This document shows, piece by piece, positions 1-5,365 of a stretch of DNA of 8,696 nucleotides. Within the stretch, counting starts at the first letter, position 1; the number at the start of each line of letters is the position of its first letter. Made by a program: the position numbers and the translations under genes. Source of the stretch: Candidatus Equinaster intestinalis (GTDB taxonomy: Bacteria; Bacillota_A; Clostridia; Oscillospirales; Acutalibacteraceae); contig JAGHTJ010000106.1 of NCBI GenBank assembly GCA_018065375.1, forward strand, positions 1 to 8,696, written 5' to 3'. Below the pieces are notes generated by a model, which saw nothing but the letters and a program-made list of their open reading frames with translations, did not search any database and was not told where the DNA came from.

Positions 1-225
1 GAAGAATTCTTCGCCGTTTTCCTCATCAACCTTAACTATTACGAGCTCGCCCGAATCATCAAGGAATTTCTGCGGGTCCTCATATACCGGGAGAAGTGCC
101 AAATACCTTGCTTCATCGGTTTCTATCGCATCGAGCACCTCGAAGGTATATTCCTTACCGTCATCATCGACGAGGGTGATAATATCGGGATCGTAATCTT
201 CTGTAATGTTTTTATTTTCTGCCAT
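1..225 (-). CDS. DUF1292 family protein (N-terminal 75 residues, gene cut by left edge)
   Basis: A small acidic protein of the DUF1292 (YrzB-like) family, whose function is unknown. The 75 visible codons start MAENKNITEDYDPD and continue with the family hallmark: a beta-rich segment ITLVDDDGKEYTFEVLD at about residues 16-32, then a second strand block with RYLALLPV at about 40-47 and ELVIVKV at about 60-66. No stop is reached before base 1, so the C-terminus is missing; family members are usually about 80-110 residues, so little is lost. The ATG at 223-225 is preceded by GGAGG (233-237, complement) at 7 bases, and a good promoter lies upstream. The high Asp/Glu content and lack of a signal peptide suggest a cytoplasmic protein. 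The family assignment is from recognised sequence pattern; no function is proposed. Confidence 0.85.
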   Translation of the reverse strand, partial: MAENKNITEDYDPDIITLVDDDGKEYTFEVLDAIETDEARYLALLPVYEDPQKFLDDSGELVIVKVDEENGEEFF

Positions 226-258
226 TTTAAGTCCTCCAAAATTAAAGTGTATAATATT

Positions 259-287
259 ATTTTAATTGATTTTGAGTATTTAGTCAA
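259..287 (-). promoter_or_regulatory. SigA-type promoter of the DUF1292 gene
   Basis: On the minus strand a -35 box TTGACT (282-287) and a -10 box TAAAAT (259-264) are separated by exactly 17 bases. The predicted start lies near 252, giving a leader of about 27 bases that contains the GGAGG ribosome binding site. It is divergent from the plus-strand promoter at 346-374, so the DUF1292 gene and the small-RNA locus share one control region. Confidence 0.65.
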
Positions 288-345
288 TAAAAACCGTGAA
301 TTTTAAAAAATTATTTATTTTTCACAAAAATTATCAACATTTTGC

Positions 346-374
346 TTGACAAATAGTTAAATATGTGATATATT
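346..374 (+). promoter_or_regulatory. Strong extended -10 promoter of the small-RNA locus
   Basis: A perfect -35 box TTGACA (346-351), a 17-base spacer and a -10 box TATATT (369-374), preceded by the extended -10 element TGA (366-368). This is among the closest matches to the SigA consensus in the window. The predicted start is near 381. No annotated gene follows on this strand; transcription meets a terminator at 533-561, which defines a short independent transcript. Confidence 0.75.
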
Positions 375-406
375 GTAGTCAGAAAGAAAAGAAAGGACTG
401 ATACCG

Positions 407-451
407 ATGCAGAACGATACACCACCGAATCAGTTAACAAACACTAAATAA
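407..451 (+). CDS. Possible 14-residue peptide ORF inside the candidate small RNA
   Basis: ATG at 407 opens a 14-codon frame (MQNDTPPNQLTNTK) ending in TAA at 449-451. AAAGGA at 392-397 sits 9 bases upstream and could act as a Shine-Dalgarno site. The peptide is hydrophilic, with no membrane segment, so it does not look like a type I toxin. It lies exactly in the loop between the two arms of the 395-406/457-466 stem, and a ribosome on it would open that stem. So short a frame can easily occur by chance. Confidence 0.2.
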   Translation: MQNDTPPNQLTNTK

Positions 452-532
452 GAAAGCGGTGAGTCCGAAATTCTGTTAAGTTTTCTTTCAAAAAAATAAT
501 GATAATTGGTGAGTCCAATGTACAGATAGATT

Positions 533-561
533 AAAGCTCGGGTGAAATACCCGAGCTTTTT
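533..561 (+). terminator. Rho-independent terminator of the small-RNA locus
   Basis: A perfect 11-bp stem, AAAGCTCGGGT (533-543) with ACCCGAGCTTT (549-559), closes a GAAAT loop and runs into T residues (557-561), with a further T run at 564-569. On the plus strand it is a textbook intrinsic terminator. On the minus strand the hairpin lies about 40 bases past the lepA stop but is followed by AATCTATCT instead of a U tract, so it would be a weak lepA terminator at best. Confidence 0.85.
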
Positions 562-562
562 G

Positions 563-601
563 GTTTTTTGATTTTCTTTTTGGTTTCTGTTTTTTGATTT
601 T
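563..601. repeat. Short T-rich direct repeat between the terminator and the lepA stop
   Basis: GTTTTTTGATTTT occurs at 563-575 and again at 589-601, 26 bases apart; the second copy runs into the lepA stop codon on the opposite strand. CTTTTTGG also recurs at 556-563 and 576-583. This is low-complexity sequence, probably slippage-derived, with no assigned role. Confidence 0.5.
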
Positions 602-2406
602 TATTCGTCCAGCTTGAGCACCGCCATAAATGCCTCCTGCGGCACCTCTACGCTTCCGAGCTTACGCATACGCTTTTTGCCCTCTTTTTGCTTTTCGAGA
701 AGCTTTTTCTTTCGCGTAATATCACCGCCGTAACATTTGGCAAGTACGTCCTTGCGCATCGCCTTTACGGTTTCTCTTGCAATTATTTTACCGCCTACGG
801 CAACCTGAATCGGCACCTCAAAAAGCTGGCGCGGGATATAATCCTTGAGTTTTTCGGCAATGCGGCGTGCCCTCGCATAAGCATTATCGCTGAAAACAAT
901 AAAGGAAAGCGCATCTACAACATCACCGGCTATCATTACATCAAGCTTTATAAGATTTGATTTTTTATAGCCGTTTATCTCGTAATCGTATGAAGCATAA
1001 CCGCGGGTGCGGGATTTTAAAGCATCGAAAAAGTCATAAATAATTTCACCCACCGGCATAACGTAATGAATATCCACACGCTCGCCCATATATTTCATAT
1101 CGGTATACTCTCCCCTGCGCTCCTCGCAAAGCTGCATTATAGCGCCTACATATTCGCTCGGGGAATAAATATGAACGTCCGCTACCGGCTCGCTTGCCGA
1201 AATAATCGAAGCCGGGTCGGGATAGTTTGTGGGGTTATCAACGCTTACCGTTTCACCGTTTGAAAGCTCAAACTTATAAACAACGCTCGGTGCTGTGGTA
1301 ATCAAATCAAGGTTGTATTCCCTTTCGAGGCGCTCCTCAATAATTTCCATGTGTAAAAGTCCGAGGAAGCCGCAACGGAAACCGAAGCCGAGTGCCTTGG
1401 AGGTTTCGGGTTCATAAAGCAAAGACGCATCGTTAAGCTGAAGCTTTTCGAGAGCCTCGCGCAAATCCTCGTAATGTGCACCGTCCGCCGGATAAATTCC
1501 GCAGAAAACAACCGGATTTGCCTTACGGTAGCCCGCAAGGGGCTGTGCAACGGGGTTTTCGGCGAGGGTTATGGTATCACCGACACGCGCCTCGCTTACC
1601 GTTTTAATAGACGCCGCAAGGTAACCTACCTCGCCCGCCTGCAATTTTTCGCAGGGTTCAAGTGAGGTTGCCCTCTTTCTGCCGACCTCCACAATATCAA
1701 ACTGTGCGCCGGTTGCCATCATTTTTATTGTGTCTCCGGTTTTGATTTCACCCGAAACAACCCTGAAATAAACTATAACGCCCTTATAGGCATCGTAATA
1801 TGAATCGAAAATGAGTGCCGAAAGCGGAGCGTTTCTATCCCCTTTTGGGCTCGGAAACTCGCTGACTATTTTTTCGAGAACCTCCTCGATATTTATGCCT
1901 GTTTTTGCCGAAATCAGCGGCGCATTATCGGCGGGAATACCGATAATATCCTCTATTTCACCTTTAACCCTTTCGGGCTCGGCAGAGGGCAAATCAATCT
2001 TGTTTATTACCGGCAAAAGCTCCAAACCGTGGTCCACGGCAAGATAGGTGTTTGCAAGTGTCTGCGCTTCTATTCCCTGGGAAGCATCTACTACAAGAAT
2101 TGCTCCCTCACAGGCGGCAAGGGAACGCGAAACCTCGTAATTGAAGTCCACATGGCCGGGAGTGTCTATCAGGTTCAGCTCGTACTCCTTACCGTCAAGC
2201 GCGGTGTAATAAAGTGTTACGGCGTGGGATTTAATTGTAATACCGCGCTCGCGCTCTAAATCCATACTATCGAGAATCTGCTCCTCCATATCGCGCTCGG
2301 CAACCGAGCGGGTTTTTTCAAGCAGACGGTCGGCAAGTGTGGACTTTCCGTGGTCGATATGTGCGATTATGCAAAAATTTCTTATGTTTTCAAGGGGAAA
2401 CGACAC
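601..2406 (-). CDS. lepA: Elongation factor 4 (LepA), ribosome-associated GTPase
   Basis: A translational GTPase that binds the ribosome, promotes back-translocation in vitro and is linked to translation initiation and ribosome function under stress. The full 601-residue length matches the family. All G motifs are visible: G1 AHIDHGKS (residues 15-22), G2 RGITIKS (54-60), G3 DTPGH (81-85), G4 NKID (135-138) and G5 SAK (166-168). EF-G-like domains II, III and V follow, then the EF4-specific C-terminal domain with the basic stretch [18 protein letters not shown] and the end AVLKLDE. The LepA-typical N-terminus [15 protein letters not shown] separates it from EF-G and BipA. The start is GTG at 2404-2406, with AGGAG (2414-2418, complement) 7 bases upstream. 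It has its own promoter and is transcribed away from the plus-strand series. Confidence 0.98.
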   Translation of the reverse strand: MSFPLENIRNFCIIAHIDHGKSTLADRLLEKTRSVAERDMEEQILDSMDLERERGITIKSHAVTLYYTALDGKEYELNLIDTPGHVDFNYEVSRSLAACEGAILVVDASQGIEAQTLANTYLAVDHGLELLPVINKIDLPSAEPERVKGEIEDIIGIPADNAPLISAKTGINIEEVLEKIVSEFPSPKGDRNAPLSALIFDSYYDAYKGVIVYFRVVSGEIKTGDTIKMMATGAQFDIVEVGRKRATSLEPCEKLQAGEVGYLAASIKTVSEARVGDTITLAENPVAQPLAGYRKANPVVFCGIYPADGAHYEDLREALEKLQLNDASLLYEPETSKALGFGFRCGFLGLLHMEIIEERLEREYNLDLITTAPSVVYKFELSNGETVSVDNPTNYPDPASIISASEPVADVHIYSPSEYVGAIMQLCEERRGEYTDMKYMGERVDIHYVMPVGEIIYDFFDALKSRTRGYASYDYEINGYKKSNLIKLDVMIAGDVVDALSFIVFSDNAYARARRIAEKLKDYIPRQLFEVPIQVAVGGKIIARETVKAMRKDVLAKCYGGDITRKKKLLEKQKEGKKRMRKLGSVEVPQEAFMAVLKLDE

Positions 2407-2439
2407 AATAATTCTCCTTTTTTTCGTAATTTCCTTTAC

Positions 2440-2468
2440 ATTCTACCACATCTTTTAATAATTTACAA
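2440..2468 (-). promoter_or_regulatory. Promoter of lepA
   Basis: On the minus strand the -35 box TTGTAA (2463-2468), a 17-base spacer and the -10 box TAGAAT (2440-2445) with an upstream TGG extended -10. The predicted start is near 2433, giving a leader of about 27 bases to the GTG start. Its -35 box is only 5 bases from the -35 box of the plus-strand promoter. Confidence 0.6.
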
Positions 2469-2473
2469 CTATG

Positions 2474-2502
2474 TTGAAAAATTCATAAATATATGATAAA
2501 AT
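2474..2502 (+). promoter_or_regulatory. Promoter of the DUF6472-like gene and the series behind it
   Basis: -35 TTGAAA (2474-2479), 17-base spacer, -10 TAAAAT (2497-2502) with extended -10 TGA (2494-2496). The predicted start is near 2509, only about 12 bases before the ATG, leaving just enough leader for the AAGG ribosome binding site. It is back to back with the lepA promoter. Confidence 0.6.
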
Positions 2503-2520
2503 TTATTTGAAGGTGATATG

Positions 2521-2691
2521 ATGAACTGCGAAAACTGTGTAAACTTTGTTTACGATGAAGAAACGGAAGAATACGTTTGTATGTGCGACCTTGACGAGGA
2601 CGAATATGCCGCTCTCCTTTATCGCGGTTTTAAGGATTGCCCTTATTTTCGGCTTGACGATGAATACGGTGTTGTAAGGCACCAAAATTGA
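2521..2691 (+). CDS. Small Cys-rich protein, DUF6472-like
   Basis: A 56-residue acidic protein with a CxxC near the N-terminus (MNCENC, Cys3 and Cys6), a CxC (Cys20 and Cys22) and a later CPYFR (Cys40). The pattern, CENC then YDEE, LDEDE and CPYFR, matches the small DUF6472 proteins of Clostridia as I know them; their function is not established. The Cys layout suggests a zinc-ribbon-like fold or a redox site, but this is inference. Two ATG codons are adjacent (2518 and 2521). I chose 2521 because AAGG (2510-2513) is then 7 bases away and the family begins MNC. The stop TGA (2689-2691) is part of the GAGG ribosome binding site of the next gene, so the two are probably co-transcribed and perhaps translationally coupled. 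Confidence 0.8.
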   Translation: MNCENCVNFVYDEETEEYVCMCDLDEDEYAALLYRGFKDCPYFRLDDEYGVVRHQN

Positions 2692-2699
2692 GGTAAAAA

Positions 2700-3425
2700 A
2701 TGGACAACAAAAAAAGCAAAACTCTCGAACAGCAAAGAAAAGCCCGCAGGGATTTTTTGGAGCTTAAAAAAATGCAGAGCGGTGAAATAGCACCCCCGCC
2801 CAAACCGAGCGAGGAGGAAGCTTTGCCCAAAACCTTCGGTGAAAAGGTTAAAAATTTCTGGTTTCACTACAAGGTGCAAACTATTGCCGTGGTGTGCCTT
2901 GTAATAGTTCTTGCCATAGGTATAAGCTCCTGCCTGGCGCGTCCCGATTACGATGCCAGGGTGGTAATATACACCAACAGTTATTTTACCCAAACGGGTC
3001 TTTATGTTTTTGAGGACTATATAAAACAGTATGCCACCGATGTAAACGGTGACGGTGAAATAAACGTTCAGATAGTGGATTGCTCCTACAATAAGGACGG
3101 TACTTACGACAGCGACTATGTTTCCTCTTTAGCTTCAAAGCTTCAGGCTCTTATAGCCAGCGAGGGCGAGGTTCAGCTCTTTATCGTTGACGATATAAAG
3201 CGCGAACAGCTTGAAAACATTTCGGAAAACATCGAGCATTTCTTTGTGGACGAAGCCAAGGTGGACGACAGTCTTTACAAAATTGCCGAAGAAAAGGGCG
3301 AAAAAATACCCGAAAACCTCACCATCGGCAGAAGGGTAGTTAAAGGAACCCTTATCGAAAATGTAAAAAACATTGAAGAATATACCAAAAACGCCACCGA
3401 AATACTCGAAAAAATCAAAGGTTAA
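2700..3425 (+). CDS. Single-pass membrane-anchored protein of unknown function
   Basis: I do not recognise the 241-residue product beyond a general likeness to hypothetical proteins of Clostridia. A charged N-terminal cytoplasmic segment (1-55; Lys/Arg-rich, then a PPPKPSEEE stretch) is followed by one hydrophobic helix at about 59-78. The remaining 160 residues would lie outside the membrane. This outer part has mixed alpha/beta character, a Cys at 128 and an Asp-rich loop DVNGDGEIN at 114-122 that resembles an EF-hand or dockerin calcium loop (Asp114, Asn116, Asp118, Ile121). Cys78 follows the helix, but there is no lipobox at a normal signal-peptide position, so it is not called a lipoprotein. 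GAGG at 2690-2693 overlaps the previous stop and is 6 bases from the ATG. It sits 8 bases after the DUF6472-like gene. Confidence 0.85.
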   Translation: MDNKKSKTLEQQRKARRDFLELKKMQSGEIAPPPKPSEEEALPKTFGEKVKNFWFHYKVQTIAVVCLVIVLAIGISSCLARPDYDARVVIYTNSYFTQTGLYVFEDYIKQYATDVNGDGEINVQIVDCSYNKDGTYDSDYVSSLASKLQALIASEGEVQLFIVDDIKREQLENISENIEHFFVDEAKVDDSLYKIAEEKGEKIPENLTIGRRVVKGTLIENVKNIEEYTKNATEILEKIKG

Positions 3426-3428
3426 ATA

Positions 3429-3457
3429 TTGCATAACGGCGTATTTTATTGTATAAT
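3429..3457 (+). promoter_or_regulatory. Promoter of the yhaM-like gene and downstream operon
   Basis: -35 TTGCAT (3429-3434), 17-base spacer and a perfect -10 TATAAT (3452-3457). The predicted start is near 3464, leaving a leader of about 30 bases with AGAGGT (3484-3489) before the ATG. No terminator separates it from the upstream gene, so read-through is also possible. The 14 bases TTTTATTGTATAAT (3444-3457) recur exactly in the promoter at 7104-7132. Confidence 0.65.
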
Positions 3458-3494
3458 AAACGGGAATAAACAAAAAATATTTCAGAGGTAATTT

Positions 3495-4469
3495 ATGAAC
3501 TTTACTGAACTTGACAAAAGAGGCACGGTGGAGGGCTTCGGCATTGTAAAATCCGCCACCCGAAAAACCTCCTCGAAGGGTGACGCATATCTCGATATGA
3601 CCCTTGCGGATTCTTCGGGAGAAATCAATGCAAAGCTTTGGAACTACAACGAGCTTATGCACGGAATTTATGAAACGAATATGCTGGTAAAGGTTCGCGG
3701 AATGGTATCGGAATATAACGGTGCCGACCAGCTGCGAATCGACCGAATTCGCCGCGTAAACGAAGAAGACAATGTAAATATTGCCGATTTCGTTAAAAGT
3801 GCCGATTATTCGGGTGAAAAGATGTTTGATGAGCTTAAATCAATAGCCGAAGGCTTTACCGATAAAGAGCTTTCACGTCTTGTAACCTATATTTTAGACG
3901 ATAAGAAAGAACAGCTTTTATATTGGCCCGCCGCCTTTAAGCTTCATCACGCCATACGCGGAGGACTTCTTCTGCACACACTTTCGATTGTGAAACTCGC
4001 CGAGGGCGTTTGCAGTATTTATCCATTTATTGACCGCGATTTATTACTTGCCGGTGCGATACTTCACGATATTGCAAAGCTCACCGAATATAATGCCGGC
4101 GAAACCGGAATTGCCTCGGGCTACACCGCAAAAGGCAATCTCATAGGTCACCTTGCCGAGGGAGCTATGACGGTGCGCAAGGCCTCCGAAACGCTCGGTA
4201 TTTCGAGCGAAACCTCAATGCTTCTTGAGCATATGCTCCTCTCCCACCACGGCGAGCCCGATTTCGGTGCGGCGGTAAGACCGATGTTTATTGAAGCCGA
4301 GGTTTTAAGCGAGCTCGATATGATGGACGCCCGAATTTACGAAATGAAGGACGAAATCCTCAAAAAGACCGATTCCGAAGGCTTTACCGACCGTATGTGG
4401 TCGATGGATAACCGTAAGCTTTTCGACCATAAAAGGGTCGATTTGAATAAAAAAACACAACTTTTTTAA
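3495..4469 (+). CDS. yhaM: YhaM-like 3'-5' exoribonuclease (OB-fold plus HD domain)
   Basis: A 324-residue cytoplasmic protein with a YhaM-type layout: an N-terminal OB-fold nucleic-acid-binding domain (about residues 10-90, with DMTLADSSGEINAKLWN and a VKVRGMVSEYNG strand) and an HD phosphohydrolase domain (about 145-290). Likely metal ligands are visible in HHAIRGGLLLHT (His151, His152, His161), ILHDIAK (His191, Asp192), His219 in GHLAEG, His251/His252 and Asp275/Asp278. The C-terminus FTDRMWSMDNRKLF is typical of the family. B. subtilis YhaM (about 314 residues) degrades RNA and single-stranded DNA 3' to 5' and needs divalent metal. The length fits, and no key residue is missing. The substrate here is inferred from the family. 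The next gene starts 14 bases downstream. Confidence 0.88.
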   Translation: MNFTELDKRGTVEGFGIVKSATRKTSSKGDAYLDMTLADSSGEINAKLWNYNELMHGIYETNMLVKVRGMVSEYNGADQLRIDRIRRVNEEDNVNIADFVKSADYSGEKMFDELKSIAEGFTDKELSRLVTYILDDKKEQLLYWPAAFKLHHAIRGGLLLHTLSIVKLAEGVCSIYPFIDRDLLLAGAILHDIAKLTEYNAGETGIASGYTAKGNLIGHLAEGAMTVRKASETLGISSETSMLLEHMLLSHHGEPDFGAAVRPMFIEAEVLSELDMMDARIYEMKDEILKKTDSEGFTDRMWSMDNRKLFDHKRVDLNKKTQLF

Positions 4470-4483
4470 AGGGGAAATTTAAA

Positions 4484-4681
4484 ATGAAGATTACAAAAGA
4501 TATGTGCATTGGCGATGTTCTTGATATGGATAACGGTTGCGCGCAGTTTTTCTTTGAAATCGGTATGCACTGCCTGGGTTGTCCGGCTTCTCGCGGAGAA
4601 ACCATCGAGCAGGCATGCTCGGTACACGGTACCGACTGTGACGAGCTCGTTTCCAAGCTCAACGATTATTTCGGAAACTGA
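4484..4681 (+). CDS. DUF1858 domain mini-protein (CxxC, hybrid-cluster-associated type)
   Basis: A 65-residue protein that is a single DUF1858 domain, the type also known as the hybrid-cluster-protein-associated redox disulfide domain. The hallmark is GMHCLGCPASRGETIEQAC, with the CxxC at Cys30 and Cys33. Extra Cys at 8, 19, 45 and 52 are unusual in number for so short a protein. The start MKITKDMCIGDVL and the end LVSKLNDYFGN match the family's helix-turn layout and length. Known members are thought to have a redox or metal-related role, but no activity is established. AAGGGGA lies 8-10 bases upstream of the ATG. It sits 14 bases after the yhaM-like gene and ends 3 bases before trmK, so it is part of that operon; its link to tRNA modification is unknown. 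Confidence 0.92.
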   Translation: MKITKDMCIGDVLDMDNGCAQFFFEIGMHCLGCPASRGETIEQACSVHGTDCDELVSKLNDYFGN

Positions 4682-4684
4682 TTT

Positions 4685-5365
4685 ATGCAGGAAATAAGCC
4701 AAAGACTGAAAAAAATTGCCGGATTGGTACCGATGGGCGCAAATTTAGCCGATATTGGTACCGACCACGGCTATTTGTCTGTTTATACGGTACAAAGCGG
4801 CATTGCAAAAAGGGTTATCGCCTGCGACATAAACGAAAAACCCCTCGAAAATGCGCGGCAGAACATTAGCTATGTGAAAGCCGAAAATATTGAGCTTCGC
4901 CTTTGTGACGGGTTCGGCGGCATTTTGCCCGATGAAATCGACTGCGCTGTTATAGCCGGTATGGGTGCCGAGGTTATAATACATATAATCGGCTCCTGCG
5001 ATTGGATTAAAAGCCCCGATTACACCCTTATTCTCCAGCCGATGACCTCCCCCGAGCTTCTAAGGCGCTGGCTTTACGAAAACGGTTTTTATATCGAAAC
5101 CGAGCTCGCCATATCCGAAAACCGCAAGCTTTACAGCATTATGCGGGTGAAATTTTCGGGTGTTGCCGAAGTTAAAGAGGAGGCCTTTTATTATGTGGGC
5201 AGACTCGATGCCGGCGACCCGGTGGCTCAAAAATATCTGCTTAAGCAGTATAGCAGATTTAAAAAATGCGAAGAACAGCTGCTCGGTTCACCCGAAAACG
5301 AAAAACTACGACTTTTTTACCGGGAAATATCCGAAAATATTAAAAAACGCATAGGAGAAAGCTGA
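4685..5365 (+). CDS. trmK: tRNA (adenine(22)-N(1))-methyltransferase TrmK
   Basis: An S-adenosylmethionine-dependent methyltransferase that makes m1A at position 22 of tRNAs, known from Gram-positive bacteria (YqfN/TrmK). The 226-residue length is normal. The Rossmann domain shows motif I ADIGTDHGYL (residues 22-31), the acidic end of strand 2 in VIACDIN (Asp48), VIAGMG (89-94) and LILQPM (115-120), all typical of TrmK. The usual GMGG is GMGA here. The C-terminal part (about 165-226) is helical and charged, as in the coiled-coil tail of the family. The ribosome binding site is weak (GGAAAC), so translation probably depends on coupling with the DUF1858 gene that stops 3 bases before. The TGA stop overlaps the next ATG (TGATG). 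In many Bacillota trmK is followed by a Nif3/DUF34 gene (yqfO); here it is followed by rqcH. Confidence 0.93.
   Translation: MQEISQRLKKIAGLVPMGANLADIGTDHGYLSVYTVQSGIAKRVIACDINEKPLENARQNISYVKAENIELRLCDGFGGILPDEIDCAVIAGMGAEVIIHIIGSCDWIKSPDYTLILQPMTSPELLRRWLYENGFYIETELAISENRKLYSIMRVKFSGVAEVKEEAFYYVGRLDAGDPVAQKYLLKQYSRFKKCEEQLLGSPENEKLRLFYREISENIKKRIGES

Larger units (their letters stand above)
381..561 (+). ncRNA. Candidate small RNA of unknown class (promoter to terminator, about 180 nt)
   Basis: This transcript is inferred from a consensus promoter (346-374) and an intrinsic terminator (533-561) with no recognisable protein gene between them. The interior can fold. 382-390 pairs with 481-489 (9 bp, A/U-rich). 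Inside that, GGACT 395-399 pairs with AGTCC 462-466, and ACCG 403-406 pairs with CGGT 457-460. TTAACA 434-439, in the enclosed loop, is complementary to TGTTAA 474-479 outside the inner stem, which would make a pseudoknot. A further hairpin ATTGG/CCAAT (505-509/515-519) displays TGAGT in its loop. I compared it by eye with 6S RNA, SRP RNA, T-box, TPP, SAM and hammerhead signatures and found no match. It lies opposite the downstream flank of lepA, so lepA read-through would be antisense to it. Existence and extent are inference from signals; the class is unknown. Confidence 0.45.

Noticed and set aside
114..122. Dockerin domain in the membrane-anchored protein (residue numbers, gene at 2700-3425)
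   Set aside because: Only one calcium-loop-like motif is present; a dockerin needs two repeats separated by a linker, and the usual following helices are not seen.
499..534. An 11-codon frame starting ATG 499 downstream of the candidate RNA stems
   Set aside because: It is preceded only by A residues with no Shine-Dalgarno site and runs into the terminator stem.
381..561. Assignment of the candidate RNA to 6S RNA, SRP RNA, T-box, SAM or TPP riboswitch, or hammerhead ribozyme
   Set aside because: Short resemblances exist (CTGAT and GTCCGAAA-like strings; GGACTG), but the conserved cores and layouts of those families are absent, and there is no downstream plus-strand gene for a cis riboswitch.
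688..2259. Several open frames on the plus strand opposite lepA (for example 688-960, 1811-2047, 2029-2259)
   Set aside because: They lie wholly antisense to a full-length, unambiguous lepA, lack good ribosome binding sites, and give compositionally odd proteins with no recognisable domain.
3135..3662. A 175-codon minus-strand frame across the 3' end of the membrane-protein gene and the start of the yhaM-like gene
   Set aside because: It is antisense to two supported genes and their promoter, and its aromatic- and Cys-rich product looks like a complement of Lys/Glu-rich coding sequence.
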